This document shows positions 12,665 to 21,999 of a stretch of 64,000 nt of DNA, in pieces. Positions within the stretch are counted from its first letter, which is position 1, and every line of letters begins with the position of its first letter. The DNA is from Schistocephalus solidus (lineage: Eukaryota > Platyhelminthes > Cestoda > Diphyllobothriidea > Diphyllobothriidae). The stretch lies in contig WEDG01011749.1 in assembly GCA_017591395.1 (NCBI GenBank), positions 30,569 through 94,568 of the forward strand. The letters are read 5' to 3'. Below the pieces are notes generated by a model. The model did no database searches. It was not told the origin of the DNA and worked only from the letters and a program-made list of their open reading frames with translations. A program made the position numbers and the translations under genes.

Positions 12665-13206
12665 TTAGAGTCGACGGAAAAATTTGAGCATGTTTTCTAG
12701 TTTAGAACACAAATCAACGTTTAAATCAGGATCCTTATTGTCAGTCGCGTGAGCTACAGTCGCAGAAACGCAGGGAGGCATAATTAATTTGCATTTACCA
12801 CCGACTTTTAAAGCTTCCCGGAAAATTTCCAAAAAGGATTGGATAGATTTTCCAGTAATGGGACTACTTGTACGACAGAGCTTACTCTTCAATGTTTTTG
12901 GTAGATAAATACAGCGTTTTGGTTTTGACAAGGCTGTATTTCCAATGCTTTGTCACACTCTCCCATGGCAAATTGGTGCAGCCCAATAACTCCTCGTTAC
13001 AATCCACGTAACCTCATCCACGTCCGCTTCAGTTGCTTTTGAGAGCAAGCATGTTTATTTATGCGTGAAGAGTGAGCTTTACTTTTTTTCTGGGTGCATT
13101 TACTATTTTGTGGCTTAGAGGGCATAGGAAAAATTAAGCCTGTTGGGACATTTTTAACGTCAAATGGACCTTTCGAGCATCGTGAACGATTATTTCCACC
13201 TTGCAA
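12665..13206 (-). pseudogene. Unrecognised minus-strand coding-like remnant in two frames
   Basis: Two frames follow each other on the minus strand. The first (13206-12997) reads RSRCSKGPFDVKNVPTGLIF and then is Lys/Ser-rich. The second (12931-12665) reads PKRCIYLPKTLKSKLCRTSS, SIQSFLEIFREALKVGGKC and ends in LENMLKFFRRL. Both look protein-like, but a stop and a frame change separate them. They sit between a GC-rich dispersed repeat and the large host exon. They could be a decayed gene, exons, or part of a mobile element. Confidence 0.25.
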
Positions 13207-13375
13207 TGCTGTGAACAGGGATGGTGACTTGCGGGTAAATTAGTTTAAAGCAGACTTGCGCAGCATCAGCTCCTAAACACTCTCCTTCTTCACCTACCTA
13301 AGTCCAGTGCCAAGATAGAGTTAGGAAGACCGGAAATGGGCTCGAGCGCAGTGGTTGACAAAGCCAACCATTCTG
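13205..13375 (-). repeat. GC-rich dispersed repeat, copy 2 (diverged)
   Basis: Read on the plus strand, AGGGATGGTGACTTGC, CACTCTCCTTCTTCACC and AAGACCGGAAATGGGC match the complementary text of copy 1 and the copy at 49.0 kb. Confidence 0.6.
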
Positions 13376-13569
13376 CCTATGTTTACCACGCACGCACACG
13401 TCTGGTTCGCGTACAATGAACCAGGTTGTCATGACAAAAAACAGATAAGTCTCACCTCTGGCATCTGTTTAGGTATGCCTTGTATGATATCTTACACAGC
13501 ACACGGGACTAGGAACCGCCCCACCCGCTTAAAACAGTTAGCCTTACGGTAAATTTCAGGAAGGATACA

Positions 13570-13760
13570 TATACCCGTGTCTCAATCCCTATCATTCAAT
13601 GATGAACGCTCATCGATCGCTAACGGAACTCACTAGTCCCGTTCTGCCTTGGGGTTCATTCTCGAGCCCAATCAGCAACCGCACAGCGGTTATTAGCGTA
13701 GGCAGATGGACATTGTCAGCAAAGACAAGAGAGACTGGAATGGTAATTTCTGACTCTTTT
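13570..13760 (-). repeat. SINE body, reverse orientation
   Basis: Contains GATCGCTAACGGAACTCACT and AAGACAAGAGAGACTGGAAT, complements of the body and tail found in SINE copies at 36.1-36.3, 48.5-48.7 and 58.4-58.6 kb. Confidence 0.55.
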
Positions 13761-13799
13761 ATCTCTCAAAAGAAAACTAAACTGAAAGGTTACTTTTAG

Positions 13800-13925
13800 C
13801 CTAAGTCCTACCCTAAACCTCAACCCTACAGTTAAAACAATACTAATCTTAATCTTTAGCGTATACTGACCGTAACCCCAACTCTTTAACCCTAACTTTA
13901 TAACCCTTACCTTAATCTTAAACAT
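13800..13925 (-). repeat. Degenerate telomere-like (CCCTAA-type) repeat
   Basis: Irregular CCTAAACCTCAACCCTA and ACCCTAACTTTATAACCC units. Flanking text resembles that at 6.8-7.1 and 59.1-59.4 kb in reverse orientation. Confidence 0.6.
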
Positions 13926-14290
13926 AATTTCCTTCGAATTTAATGCAAAACCCAAGTAATGTTAGCAATTCTTAGTCCCGTGTCCTTTTAAGCGGCCAAA
14001 AAAGGCACTCCTACCAATTGATTTTCTATTTCAAGTCTTACGTACAATTGTTTTGCACACATGATCAAATTTTCTTTTTTGTAAAACTTCTGGTTGAAAA
14101 GACTTTTTTAATCCTCCGAATTTGAGTGGAACAATATTAAAAAGTGCACTAGGCAGAAGCATTTATATATATATATATATGTTCATTGAAATTTCGGGTC
14201 TGACCCTAAAAAGTCATGTCCGAATCATCTGACTCCATTTCCTGCACTTAATAATTTCAGAAATTATTTCCTTGATTATTCTCTGGAGTC

Positions 14291-14410
14291 CATATACCAG
14301 AAACCGCATAGAGAACGCTGGGGGACCCACTGAGGAGCCGAAACCCTCGTTGCTGCGTCACGCAGCAGCAGAAACATCGGCGAAACACGTGTCTGGGCTT
14401 TTTAGCTAGT
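14291..14410 (+). repeat. CACGTG-type dispersed repeat with conserved hairpin
   Basis: Nearly the same 120-bp text occurs at 63270-63390, from CATATACCAGAAACCGCA to GAAACATCG and ACACGTGTCTGGGCTTT. A perfect hairpin, GCTGCG-TCA-CGCAGC, lies at 14352-14366. It includes a CTGAGGAGCCGAAAC string reminiscent of a ribozyme core, and like the Penelope fragments it is followed by (AT)n. Confidence 0.6.
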
Positions 14411-14442
14411 ACCTATGTCAGAAGTACGGTATAATATATGTG

Positions 14443-14444
<2 letters not shown>

Positions 14445-14485
<41 letters not shown>
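14445..14485. repeat. (AT)n microsatellite
   Basis: AT run directly bordering the repeat unit that starts at 14486. Confidence 0.9.
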
Positions 14486-14490
<5 letters not shown>

Positions 14491-15170
14491 ACAGGAATAG
14501 GCGCACACCGATCTAGTGGCTTCCCGAAGCAAACAAGCTCCGTATGGGTGGCAAAGGTCATGAACAGGCAACCAATTACCAGGACGAAGTCGGCCAAGTT
14601 ATAATTGCAGAGAGGAGACACGACAGAGAATATGGGTAGATTGATACAGTCTGTTTCGGGCTTATTCTGCCTTCATTCAGCCAATCATAACCCTGACTAC
14701 CAGCTGGGACTGGAAACACAAACATGCACTCGAGTACGGTGCAGACAGTCCACACACTGGGTCTAGCAGATGGGTCATAAGCACTTCATCGAACCGAAGT
14801 TCATCAGTGCCTCACTACCTGTCATTCTCTGTCGCTGCAGATCGGGTATTTATTCAAACAGGAATAGGCGCACACCGATCTAGTGGCTTTCCCGAAGCAA
14901 ACAAGCTCCGTATGGGTGGCAAAGGTCACGAACAGGCAACCAATTACCAGGCCGAAGTCGGCCAAGTTATAATTGCAGAGAGGAGACACGACAAAGAATA
15001 TGGGTAGATTGATACAGTCTGTTTCGGGCTTATTCTGCCTTCATTCAGCCAATCATAACCCTGACTACCAGCTGGGACTGACTACCAGCTGGGACTGAAT
15101 GAAGGCAGAATAAGCCCGAAACAGACTCTATCAATCTACCCATATTCTCTGTCGTGTCTCCTCTCTGCAA
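14486..15170. repeat. Direct and inverted repeat cluster, probable Penelope-like terminal repeats
   Basis: A unit of about 228 bp (14486-14710) recurs at 14853-15080 in the same orientation with very few differences. Both begin ATTCAAACAGGAATAGGCGC and end near CCAGCTGGGACTG. From about 15094 the last third of the unit returns inverted (GAAGGCAGAATAAGCCCGAA to CTCTCTGC), and the cluster ends in (AT)n. A partly inverted version of the same unit lies at 43399-43604, also between AT runs and next to Penelope coding remnants. Penelope-like elements often carry such mixed direct and inverted terminal repeats. Confidence 0.55.
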
Positions 15171-15192
15171 ATATATATATATATATATATAA
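15170..15192. repeat. (AT)n microsatellite
   Basis: Short AT run ending the terminal-repeat cluster. Confidence 0.85.
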
Positions 15193-15304
15193 ATAACAGT
15201 CGTGCGGCTGAGCTACATTAACGAACAAAAAAATGCTGCAAAGTACAGACGGTTAACTTTTATCTCTCATATATCGCTATCAAACAGTTTTCCTGCGTTT
15301 GTGG

Positions 15305-16169
15305 CCCTGGACCAAAGGTCTGCAAACTCCGGTCTTTAGGCCAGATACGGCCTAGCTAGTATTCCTGTCCGGCCTAACGCCCCCCCCCTAGTTATTTATT
15401 GCTAGATCCGGTCTTATCAGCTCTCACCTTAAATAACTTAACCTAAAGCTTCAAGGACGTGAAGTGCTCATCACAAACATGGAAGTCCACGTGCGGGCAT
15501 TCGAAGCAAAGCTGATTCTATGGGAGAAACAGCTGTATAAGGGTGACTTTGTCCATTTCCCGCACCTCGCCCAGTGTGATGCAGCCCTCGTTGACACCAA
15601 AGAATGCATCATTGTGCTGTCAACCCTGCGGAATGAATTCTCTTCGCGCTTCACTGATGTGCGTTCTCATTCGCAAGAGTTCAAGATTGCCAGCACTCCT
15701 TTTGACTTTCCCTATGACGACGCCTCCTCTGATTTGCAATTGGAGTTGATTGAGCTGCAGGCTTCGGACGTTCTCTTGTCCAAGTTTACTTCTTGCACTA
15801 CTCTCATTGACTTCTACCGTCAGCTGCCACATGCTCAGTTAGACCGTGCCAAGCGTGTGATCGAAATGTTTGGCAGCACTTATTCGTTCGAGCAGCTGTT
15901 TTCCAAAATGAAGCTTTGTAAGAACAAGGTTCGCTCTCAGCTCACTGACAATCGCCTTAATGAAATTCTATTGCTAAAATCCTGATCATAAGAACCTGAT
16001 ATTGTATCTGTCTCTAAGAGCATGCAACATCATGTTTCCCATTGATCGTACTGTGTTTTTGAATAATCAAAGTTTCCTTGGACACCTTGTATCTTCTGGC
16101 CTAGTATGCCTTCTTGACCTCTTGAAATGGCCTAGTAGTCCGAAACGTTTGCCAAACCCTGCCCTAAAC
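15305..16169 (+). mobile_element. hAT DNA transposon, internally deleted, with target duplications
   Basis: The element spans 15313-16161. Its left end begins CAAAGGTCTGCAAAC and the complement of its right end begins CAGGGTTTGGCAAAC, both of the hAT form CAnnG, with a shared AGGCC about 30 bp in. The flanks carry 8-bp direct copies CCCTGGAC (15305-15312) and CCCTAAAC (16162-16169), matching 6 of 8; hAT elements make 8-bp duplications. Only the C-terminal part of a transposase remains inside. The divergence of ends and flanks suggests an old insertion. Confidence 0.75.
15437..15985 (+). pseudogene. hAT transposase C-terminal region (ZBED/GTF2IRD2-like), truncated
   Basis: Open frame of about 183 codons from LNLKLQGRE to a TGA. 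The first ATG is at 15479, but the homology begins upstream of it, so the frame is a truncated 3' part. Typical residues are VRAFEAKL and LELIELQ, then FYRQLP and FGSTYSFEQLFSKMKL followed by RSQLTDNRL. This is the C-terminal dimerisation region of hAT transposases and their domesticated relatives. The N-terminal BED finger and the catalytic DDE acids are absent. No stops interrupt the remaining frame, which is unusual beside such diverged termini and could mean a young deletion derivative or a retained peptide. Confidence 0.75.
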
Positions 16170-16444
16170 TTTTGAAGACAGATTTCTTTTGAAAGTTTAT
16201 TACATTTTTTTCTTCATTTTCATCGTCTTTTTCTCTATCCTCCTGTTATGCATTTCATTTTTTCCGCTTATTTGGTCCCCTGGCGACCCATTTGGTTTAC
16301 GCACATGAACTGATTTTGTGTCACGCATGTCCTCGATGTCTGACTGAGCACTTCTTCCCCCACGGACACGTCCAATAATCTGTACTAGTCAAGTGTTTTG
16401 AACAAAGTAACAAACTTTAATCGATCGAAAATTTGACAGTTTAC

Positions 16445-16607
16445 TTTTCAGGGTAATCTGACCTTGCACTTGTTCTTTTATAGCCCCACCTCCGATCAAT
16501 CCGTCATATAGAAACGACACCTGAACAGTGGAATGATCTCCCCGAAAGATTAAATGGGCTGTTTCATTAAACATTTTTGATATGTCCCATTTTCGCAGAT
16601 AGACCGA
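16445..16607 (-). CDS. Candidate exon, unassigned segment of the host gene
   Basis: The acceptor CGTTTCTCGTTACATACAG precedes 54 codons open from phase 0. The peptide includes SVYLRKWDISKMF, HLIFRGDHSTVQVSFLYDG and a Gly-rich IGGGAIKEQ. A donor AAA|GTAAAC leaves one base over, which agrees with the two-base start of the 12480 exon. If that donor is not used, the frame continues to a TGA at about 16389. I do not recognise the sequence; the strand-like pattern hints at a second folded domain, but this is weak. Confidence 0.35.
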
Positions 16608-17014
16608 CTGTATGTAACGAGAAACGCCAGATACCTCGAAAGCAATTTAACCAATAATATCATGCTACTGAAATGGTGTCAATAAGGTTTTGAGGTAAAA
16701 TATAATTTATGGCCTTCACTTTCAAGGCCCAAAGGGGAAAACGTGTTCCATCCACCAATTATATCGGTCTCCGGTGTTGTGTGTGCCTCCACACCCGGTA
16801 TGCCTGACTCCCGAACTTCCCACCTCCCCCCTCTCAAAAAGTCCTACGGTGGGGGCGACAGCAACCCCGTAGGCGGCCCAGACTAACTCGGGTCGTTCTT
16901 CCACTAAAAACAAAACCGTGACCCATAGTGGAGTTCGGCAGCCGTCTGGGATGTCCGAGCAGCCCTATTTAGGGATAGCACTGCTTGCCTCCTCGCGGAG
17001 GAAGGGGCTAGAAA

Positions 17015-17990
17015 ATGTGCCCTAAAAAAATTGCTGGTTCTCACGTCTTCTGCAGCCGGCCGCGGCTCGCAGATCGCAAACTACGCGGTCGTAAAACTCA
17101 AAAAAACAACAATACCCCCCGTCCTCATCCCCCTCGCCATACTCTCCAGGCTGCTCGGGTGAGTCCACTCACACTAGCAGCCTGGAATGTTCGTTCCCTT
17201 TTAGACAATCCTAAGAGCAACCGGCCGGAACGGAGGACGGCGCTAGTCGCTCGGGAACTGGTGCGCTACAAGGTGGACATTGCTGCTCTCAGCGAGACCC
17301 GATTCTCTGAACAGGGTCAGCTGGAGGAGGTGGGGGCCGGCTACACTTTCTTCTGGAGCGGCCGGCCAAAGGCAGAGCGACGCGACGCTGGTGTTGCCTT
17401 TGCCATTCGTAACGACATCGTGGGACGTCTGCCCTGTCTGCCGCAGGGTATCAATGATCGCCTGATGAGCCTCCGCCTGCCTCTTCGGGGAGACCAGTTC
17501 GCCACCATCATCAGCGCCTACGCTCCCCCAATGACGAGCTCTGATGCGGCGAAGGACAAATTCTACGAGGACCTGCACGCCTTGCTGGCGACTGTGCCGA
17601 AAGAGGACAAGTTAATTGTCCTTGGTGATTTCAATGCCCGCGTCGGGACGGACCACGCTGCCTGGCAGGGGAGTGCTGGAGTCCCCACGGTCTCGGTAGC
17701 TGTAACGATAATGGCCTCCTTCTTCTGCGCACGTGTGCGGAACACCGTCTCCTGCTGACCAACACCTTCTTCCGCCTTCCGACGCGGGAGAAGGCCACGT
17801 CAGATGCACCCTCGGTCGCGGCGCTGGCATCTGCTGGACTATGTTCTCGTCCGGAGGCGAGATCGACAGGACGTGCTGGTAACCAAGGCGATCCGCGATG
17901 CCGATGGTTGGACAGATCACCACCTCGTCATCTCCCAGATGAGGGCTCCGACTGCAACCCCGACGAAGGCCCCAAGGTAAGAGGCCGCCA
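17015..17990 (+). pseudogene. LINE apurinic/apyrimidinic-type endonuclease domain
   Basis: This domain nicks target DNA to prime reverse transcription. Frame 1 (17015 to about 17690) shows [22 protein letters not shown] and LGDFNARVG, the Asn, Glu and Asp/Asn motifs of the exonuclease-endonuclease-phosphatase fold. A one-base shift near 17690 moves the remainder to another frame, where [23 protein letters not shown] and [11 protein letters not shown] can be read; the last carries the catalytic Asp-His pair. The start ATG at 17015 is assumed, since the leader is otherwise non-coding. The domain layout is complete but interrupted. Confidence 0.8.
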
Positions 17991-18045
17991 TGTAAAGTTA
18001 AATAATCTTTTATTAAATTTGCCTGCTCACTGTTTTTGATTTCAG

Positions 18046-20098
18046 CAACCAAATAACCGAGAAACTGGAGGACCTGCATGCTCCAGATGATAACGCTACC
18101 GTGGAGACACGATGGTGTCAACTGCGAAATGTCATCCAGTCCACCGCCCTCGATGTACTCGGACGCGCACACCGTCGACACCAGGACTGGTTTGACGACA
18201 ATGACGCCGACATCAGCAACTTACTCGCGGAGAAGAATAGACTACACAAAGCCTACATGGACCTTCGAACTGACGCCACCAAAGCAGCCTTCTTCAGATG
18301 CAGGTGCCTTGTACAACAACGGCTGCGGGAGATGCAGGATGCCTGGATGATCCGAAAGGCTGAGGAAATCCAGGGGTATGCGGACCGCAATGAAATGAAA
18401 AACTTTTTCAAAGCCATCAAAGCCATCTACGGCCCGTGTATCAAGGGGTCCGCACCGCTGCTCAGCTCTGACGGCACAACACTGCTGACAGAGAAATCGC
18501 AAATTCTGAAGCGCTGGGCCGAGCACTTCAGAAATGTCGCTAACTGTTCATCAGCCATCTCCGATGCTGCCATTGACCGGCTCCCTCAAGTGGACACGAA
18601 CAATGACCTGGATCTCCCGCCTTCCCTACCAGAAACCATCCGGGCCGTGCAGCAGATTTCCAGCGGTAAAGCACCGGGATCTGACGCAATCCCACCGGAA
18701 GTATATAAGCACGGTGGGCCCCGGCTGATGGCAGAACTCACAACACTCTTCCAGGAGATGTGGCACCAAGGACAAGTTCCTCAGGATTTCAAAGACGCGA
18801 CCATCGTCCATCTCTACAAACGGAAGGGGAACCGGCAACTCTGTGATAATCACAGAGGCATCTCGTTGCTCAACATCGCGGGGAAGATCTTCGCCCGTAT
18901 CCTTCTCAATCGTCTTAACGGTCACCTAGAGCAGGGCCTGCTTCCGGAAAGCCAATGTGGCTTCCGCCGACACCGCGGAACAACCGATATGATCTTTGCC
19001 GCCCGCCAGCTACAAGAGAAGTGTCAGGAGATGCGAACTCACCTATACACTACCTTCGTGGATCTAACGAAAGCCTTTGACACGGTGAATCGTGACGGAC
19101 TGTGGAAAGTCATGCAGAAATTTGGCTGTCCTAAGCGGTTCACGCACATGGTACGTCAGCTTCATGACGGGATGATGGCGCGCGTCACTGACAACGGGAC
19201 GGTATCCGAAGCATTCGCAGTGACCAACGGAGTGAAGCAGGGGCTGCGTACTGGCTCCCACCCTCTTCAGTCTCATGTTCTCGGCTATGCTGATGGACGC
19301 CTACCGTGATGAGCAGCCTGGTATCCGCATCGCCTACAGAACTGACGGGCACCTTCTCAACAGTCGGCGTATGCAGGCTCCAAAGCGCGTGTCTACGACT
19401 ACAGTCCATGACTTGCTCTTCGCGGACGACTGCGCCCTTAACACCGTGACAGAGGAGGACATGCAAAGGAGCATGGACCTCTTCGCCGGAGGCTGCGCCG
19501 ATTCGGATTAACAATCAGTACAGCCAAAACAGTTGTCATGCACCAGCCGCCACCCAGCGCAGAATACAATGCTCCTCGAATCTATGTCAACGGTGCTCTA
19601 CTCAAAAACGTGGAAACCTTCGCTTATCTAGGAAGCACGATGTCGCGCAACACGAGAATCGATGACGAGGTTGCCCAACGGATCTCCAAAGCTAGTCAGG
19701 CTTTCGGCCGGCTGCAGTCCTCCGTGTGGAATCGCCACGGTATTCACCTGAACACCAAACTGAAGATGTACAAGGCCGTCGTCTTGTCGACACTCCTTTA
19801 CGGAGCGGAAACCTGGACCGTCTACTCGAACCAAGCCAGGAAGCTGAATCACTTTCATCTCAACTGCCTCCGCAGAATACTGAAGCTGAGATGGCAAGAC
19901 AGGATCCCGGACACGGAAGTCCTGGAGCGGACCGGAATCCTCAGCATCCATGCCATGCTGAGGCAAGTGCAACTGCGATGGAGCGGCCACCTGGTAAGAA
20001 TGGACGACGAGCGACTACCCAAACGACTTTTCTACGGTGATGTCGCTACGGGTTCTCGCAGGCAGGGAGGTCAAAAAAACGACGCTACAAGGACACTT
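18046..20098 (+). pseudogene. LINE reverse transcriptase domain (RTE/BovB-like)
   Basis: Polymerase motifs are in order: KAPGSDAIPPEVYKHGG, HLYKRKGNRQLCDNHRGISL, FVDLTKAFDTVNRDGLW (motif A), GVKQG (motif B) and LLFADDCAL (motif C with catalytic Asp-Asp). The C-terminal part shows [27 protein letters not shown] and [15 protein letters not shown], the RTE/BovB wording. An extra G near 19245 breaks the frame just after motif B, another shift occurs near 19500, and an A run near 20070 shifts the junction with the finger tail. Confidence 0.85.
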
Positions 20099-21100
20099 TG
20101 AAGACATCGCTGAAGCAACTGCAAATCAACTCTGCGACCTGGGAGGACCTCGCCCAGGATAGACCGGCATGTAGAAGATCAGTGAAGACTGGTTCAGCGA
20201 TCTATGAGGCCAACCGGATCGCCGTTGCCAAGGCCAAAAGAGCGGCACGAAAGTCACCAGCGCCCCGGACCAACACCGCCAATGCCCAGGCCCTGCCAAC
20301 GTGCCCGCGCTGTCAACGCATCTTCCGCGCGCGAATCGGCCTGGTTGGACATCTTCGGACGCAATGCACAAACAATCCGACAATTCCAATTTCTACGTCA
20401 AATTCTGCTAACCCTCCTTCTGACTCCCCTACCCTCACTCCTGTCATCAATTCCATTGCTCCCACCATCACAGAGACCACATCCATCTACTCATCGCCTG
20501 TTACCCCTACCACCGCAACCACCACCGCCTTCACTACCACCACCACCACCATCAGCGATGGGGAATCTCTCCTAAGCTGTACTCAATGCGACCGCACATT
20601 CACTTCATGAATCGGCCTGGTCGGTCACTTGCGAATACATCGTACAGAGACCGGTGAGCCAGTGCCTGGAGCACCATCACACAGCAGAGGTCGTCGCCTC
20701 CACTGCCCTCACTGTCCTCGCGCATTCACTCATCGCATAGGCCTATTCGGTCACATGCGCATCCATAACAGCGGAATTAACCACAATGCCGACAACACCG
20801 ATACACCATGCACACCCTCCGCTCCTGCCATTCTTAGTGCCCCTGCCACCCCCACTACCAGCAATGACATCCTCCCAGCCTCTACCGATTTCTCCTGCCC
20901 ACACTGAACCCGCAACTTCAACTCACGGATCGGCCTGGTCGGTCACCTGCGAATCCATCGCATGGAGGCTGGTGAACCAGTGCCTGGGGCTCCGACATAC
21001 AGTCGACGTGCCCGCCTTCACTGCCCTAACTGCTTTCGCACATTTACACACCGCATGGGCCTATTAGGACACATGCGCCTCCATGACAACCTCCGGTAAA
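20098..21100 (+). pseudogene. C2H2-like zinc-finger tail of the LINE
   Basis: Downstream of the reverse transcriptase are five similar modules. They read CPRCQRIF...GLVGHLRTQC, CTQCDRTF...GLVGHLRIH, CPHCPRAF...GLFGHMRIH, CPH-stop...GLVGHLRIH and CPNCFRTF...GLLGHMRLH. Thr/Pro/Ser-rich linkers separate them. Each has the Cys-x2-Cys-x12-His spacing of a classical finger, and the repeated GL(V/F/L)GH core shows they arose by duplication. Finger 2 is broken by TGA at about 20608, and finger 4 has TGA in place of its second Cys codon (about 20905). A nucleic-acid-binding role in target choice or RNA recognition is inference. Confidence 0.75.
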
Positions 21101-21179
21101 CCACCGTAGGCTAACCTACATCAGCGCACACTACCTACACCAATGCATCGACAACACTCTCACAATCACCATTTACCAG

Positions 21180-21540
21180 GAGTATATCACGGTTTCCTAG
21201 AAACCGTGGCTGGGAAAATCTGCCAATCTGACGCTTCCACCAGACCACGCCGTCGGCTCAGTGTATGTGCTGTGTGTGTCGAGTGGCTGACCAGTGAACT
21301 GGGAGTCAGACGGCGATGGCTGCTCCATATCCCTGAGTTTGTGAATCCTGGTGTGTGCGTTATGGGGGCCAGGTCGTGCTGTGGCGCGCGAAGACGGGTA
21401 CGCCGATCCGTCAGCCAATGCGCCCACTCCCACATCAGGCAACTGACTGGCTCGGACAGTGGTCTGATTGTGGGGGGTGGGGAGAGAAATAGTCGAGAGC
21501 TCAGCGTATTTTCCTCACTATAAACAATCTGACGCGCTTG
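21180..21540 (+). repeat. GC-rich dispersed repeat, copy 3
   Basis: Begins near AAACCGTGGCTGGGAAA and shares TGACCAGTGAACTGGGAGTC-type text with copy 4 just downstream. Its right half (GCCAGGTCGTGCTG ... ACTATAAACAATCTGACG) is found in reverse at 40800-40990. Adjacent to the LINE tail, so it may be LINE 3' sequence or a SINE using that 3' end. Confidence 0.6.
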
Positions 21541-21985
21541 AAACTATCACGGTGCGCTAAACGCCGTGGCTTGGAAGGTTGCCAACTGACGGGATAACTC
21601 GGACCGCGTGGTCAGCCCAATGTGTGTTTTGTGTGGAGTGGCTGACTGGCGGACTGAGAGTCAGGTTGCAATGGCTCCTTCTTAATGTGGCCTTTATGGC
21701 ACTCCCACTCCGTGGGATCCGAGCCAGGTGTGGTGGCACGCCCAGGGGCGGCTTAGGCCGCGCCAGCCACCTGCGCCCTCTCCCATCTCCGGTCTTCTTG
21801 ACTCTGTCTTGACACCGGACTCAGGTGGGGGAGGAGGAGAGAGTGCGGTAGCTGCAGCGCAAGGCTACTATCACTTAAAACTAATTCACGCGCAAGTCAC
21901 CGTCCCTGCACCACCTGGTGTGGAGCATACGGTGGACCTCGTCGAAATCGACGGTCGAACTGCCACCATATCGGTTACACGCCAA
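21540..21985 (+). repeat. GC-rich dispersed repeat, copy 4 (longest)
   Basis: Starts at GAAACTATCACGGTGCGCTA, passes GCCCAGGGGCGGCTTAGGCC and ends with CAAGTCACCGTCCCTGCACC and GGACCTCGTCGAAATCG. Copies at 10.3, 13.2, 40.2 and 49.0 kb share the last module. Short frames here are by-products of GC content. Confidence 0.7.
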
Positions 21986-21999
21986 TTTTCACGGTTCAT

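Larger units (their letters stand above)
16766..21100 (+). mobile_element. RTE-clade LINE with zinc-finger tail, 5'-truncated and decayed
   Basis: Order is 5' leader, apurinic endonuclease, reverse transcriptase, C2H2 finger tail. The leader (from GGTCTCC at about 16766) matches 63815-64000, where a second copy starts. The second copy has further GC-rich sequence upstream, so this one is probably 5'-truncated. At least five frameshifts (about 17690, 18000, 19245, 19500, 20070) and two in-frame stops in the finger tail make it inactive. The GC content is clearly above its surroundings. It lies antisense within an intron of the host gene. Confidence 0.85.

Noticed and set aside
14486..15170. 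CRISPR-like array of direct repeats
   Set aside because: Only two long units with one unrelated spacer and an inverted part, in a eukaryotic setting; it is a transposon terminal-repeat cluster.
17982..18046. Apparent spliceosomal intron in the LINE between endonuclease and reverse transcriptase (CAAG|GTAAGA ... TTTGATTTCAG)
   Set aside because: In a shifted frame the same stretch reads [18 protein letters not shown], and the next frame continues SNQITEKLEDL, so it is decayed coding sequence that happens to look like an intron.
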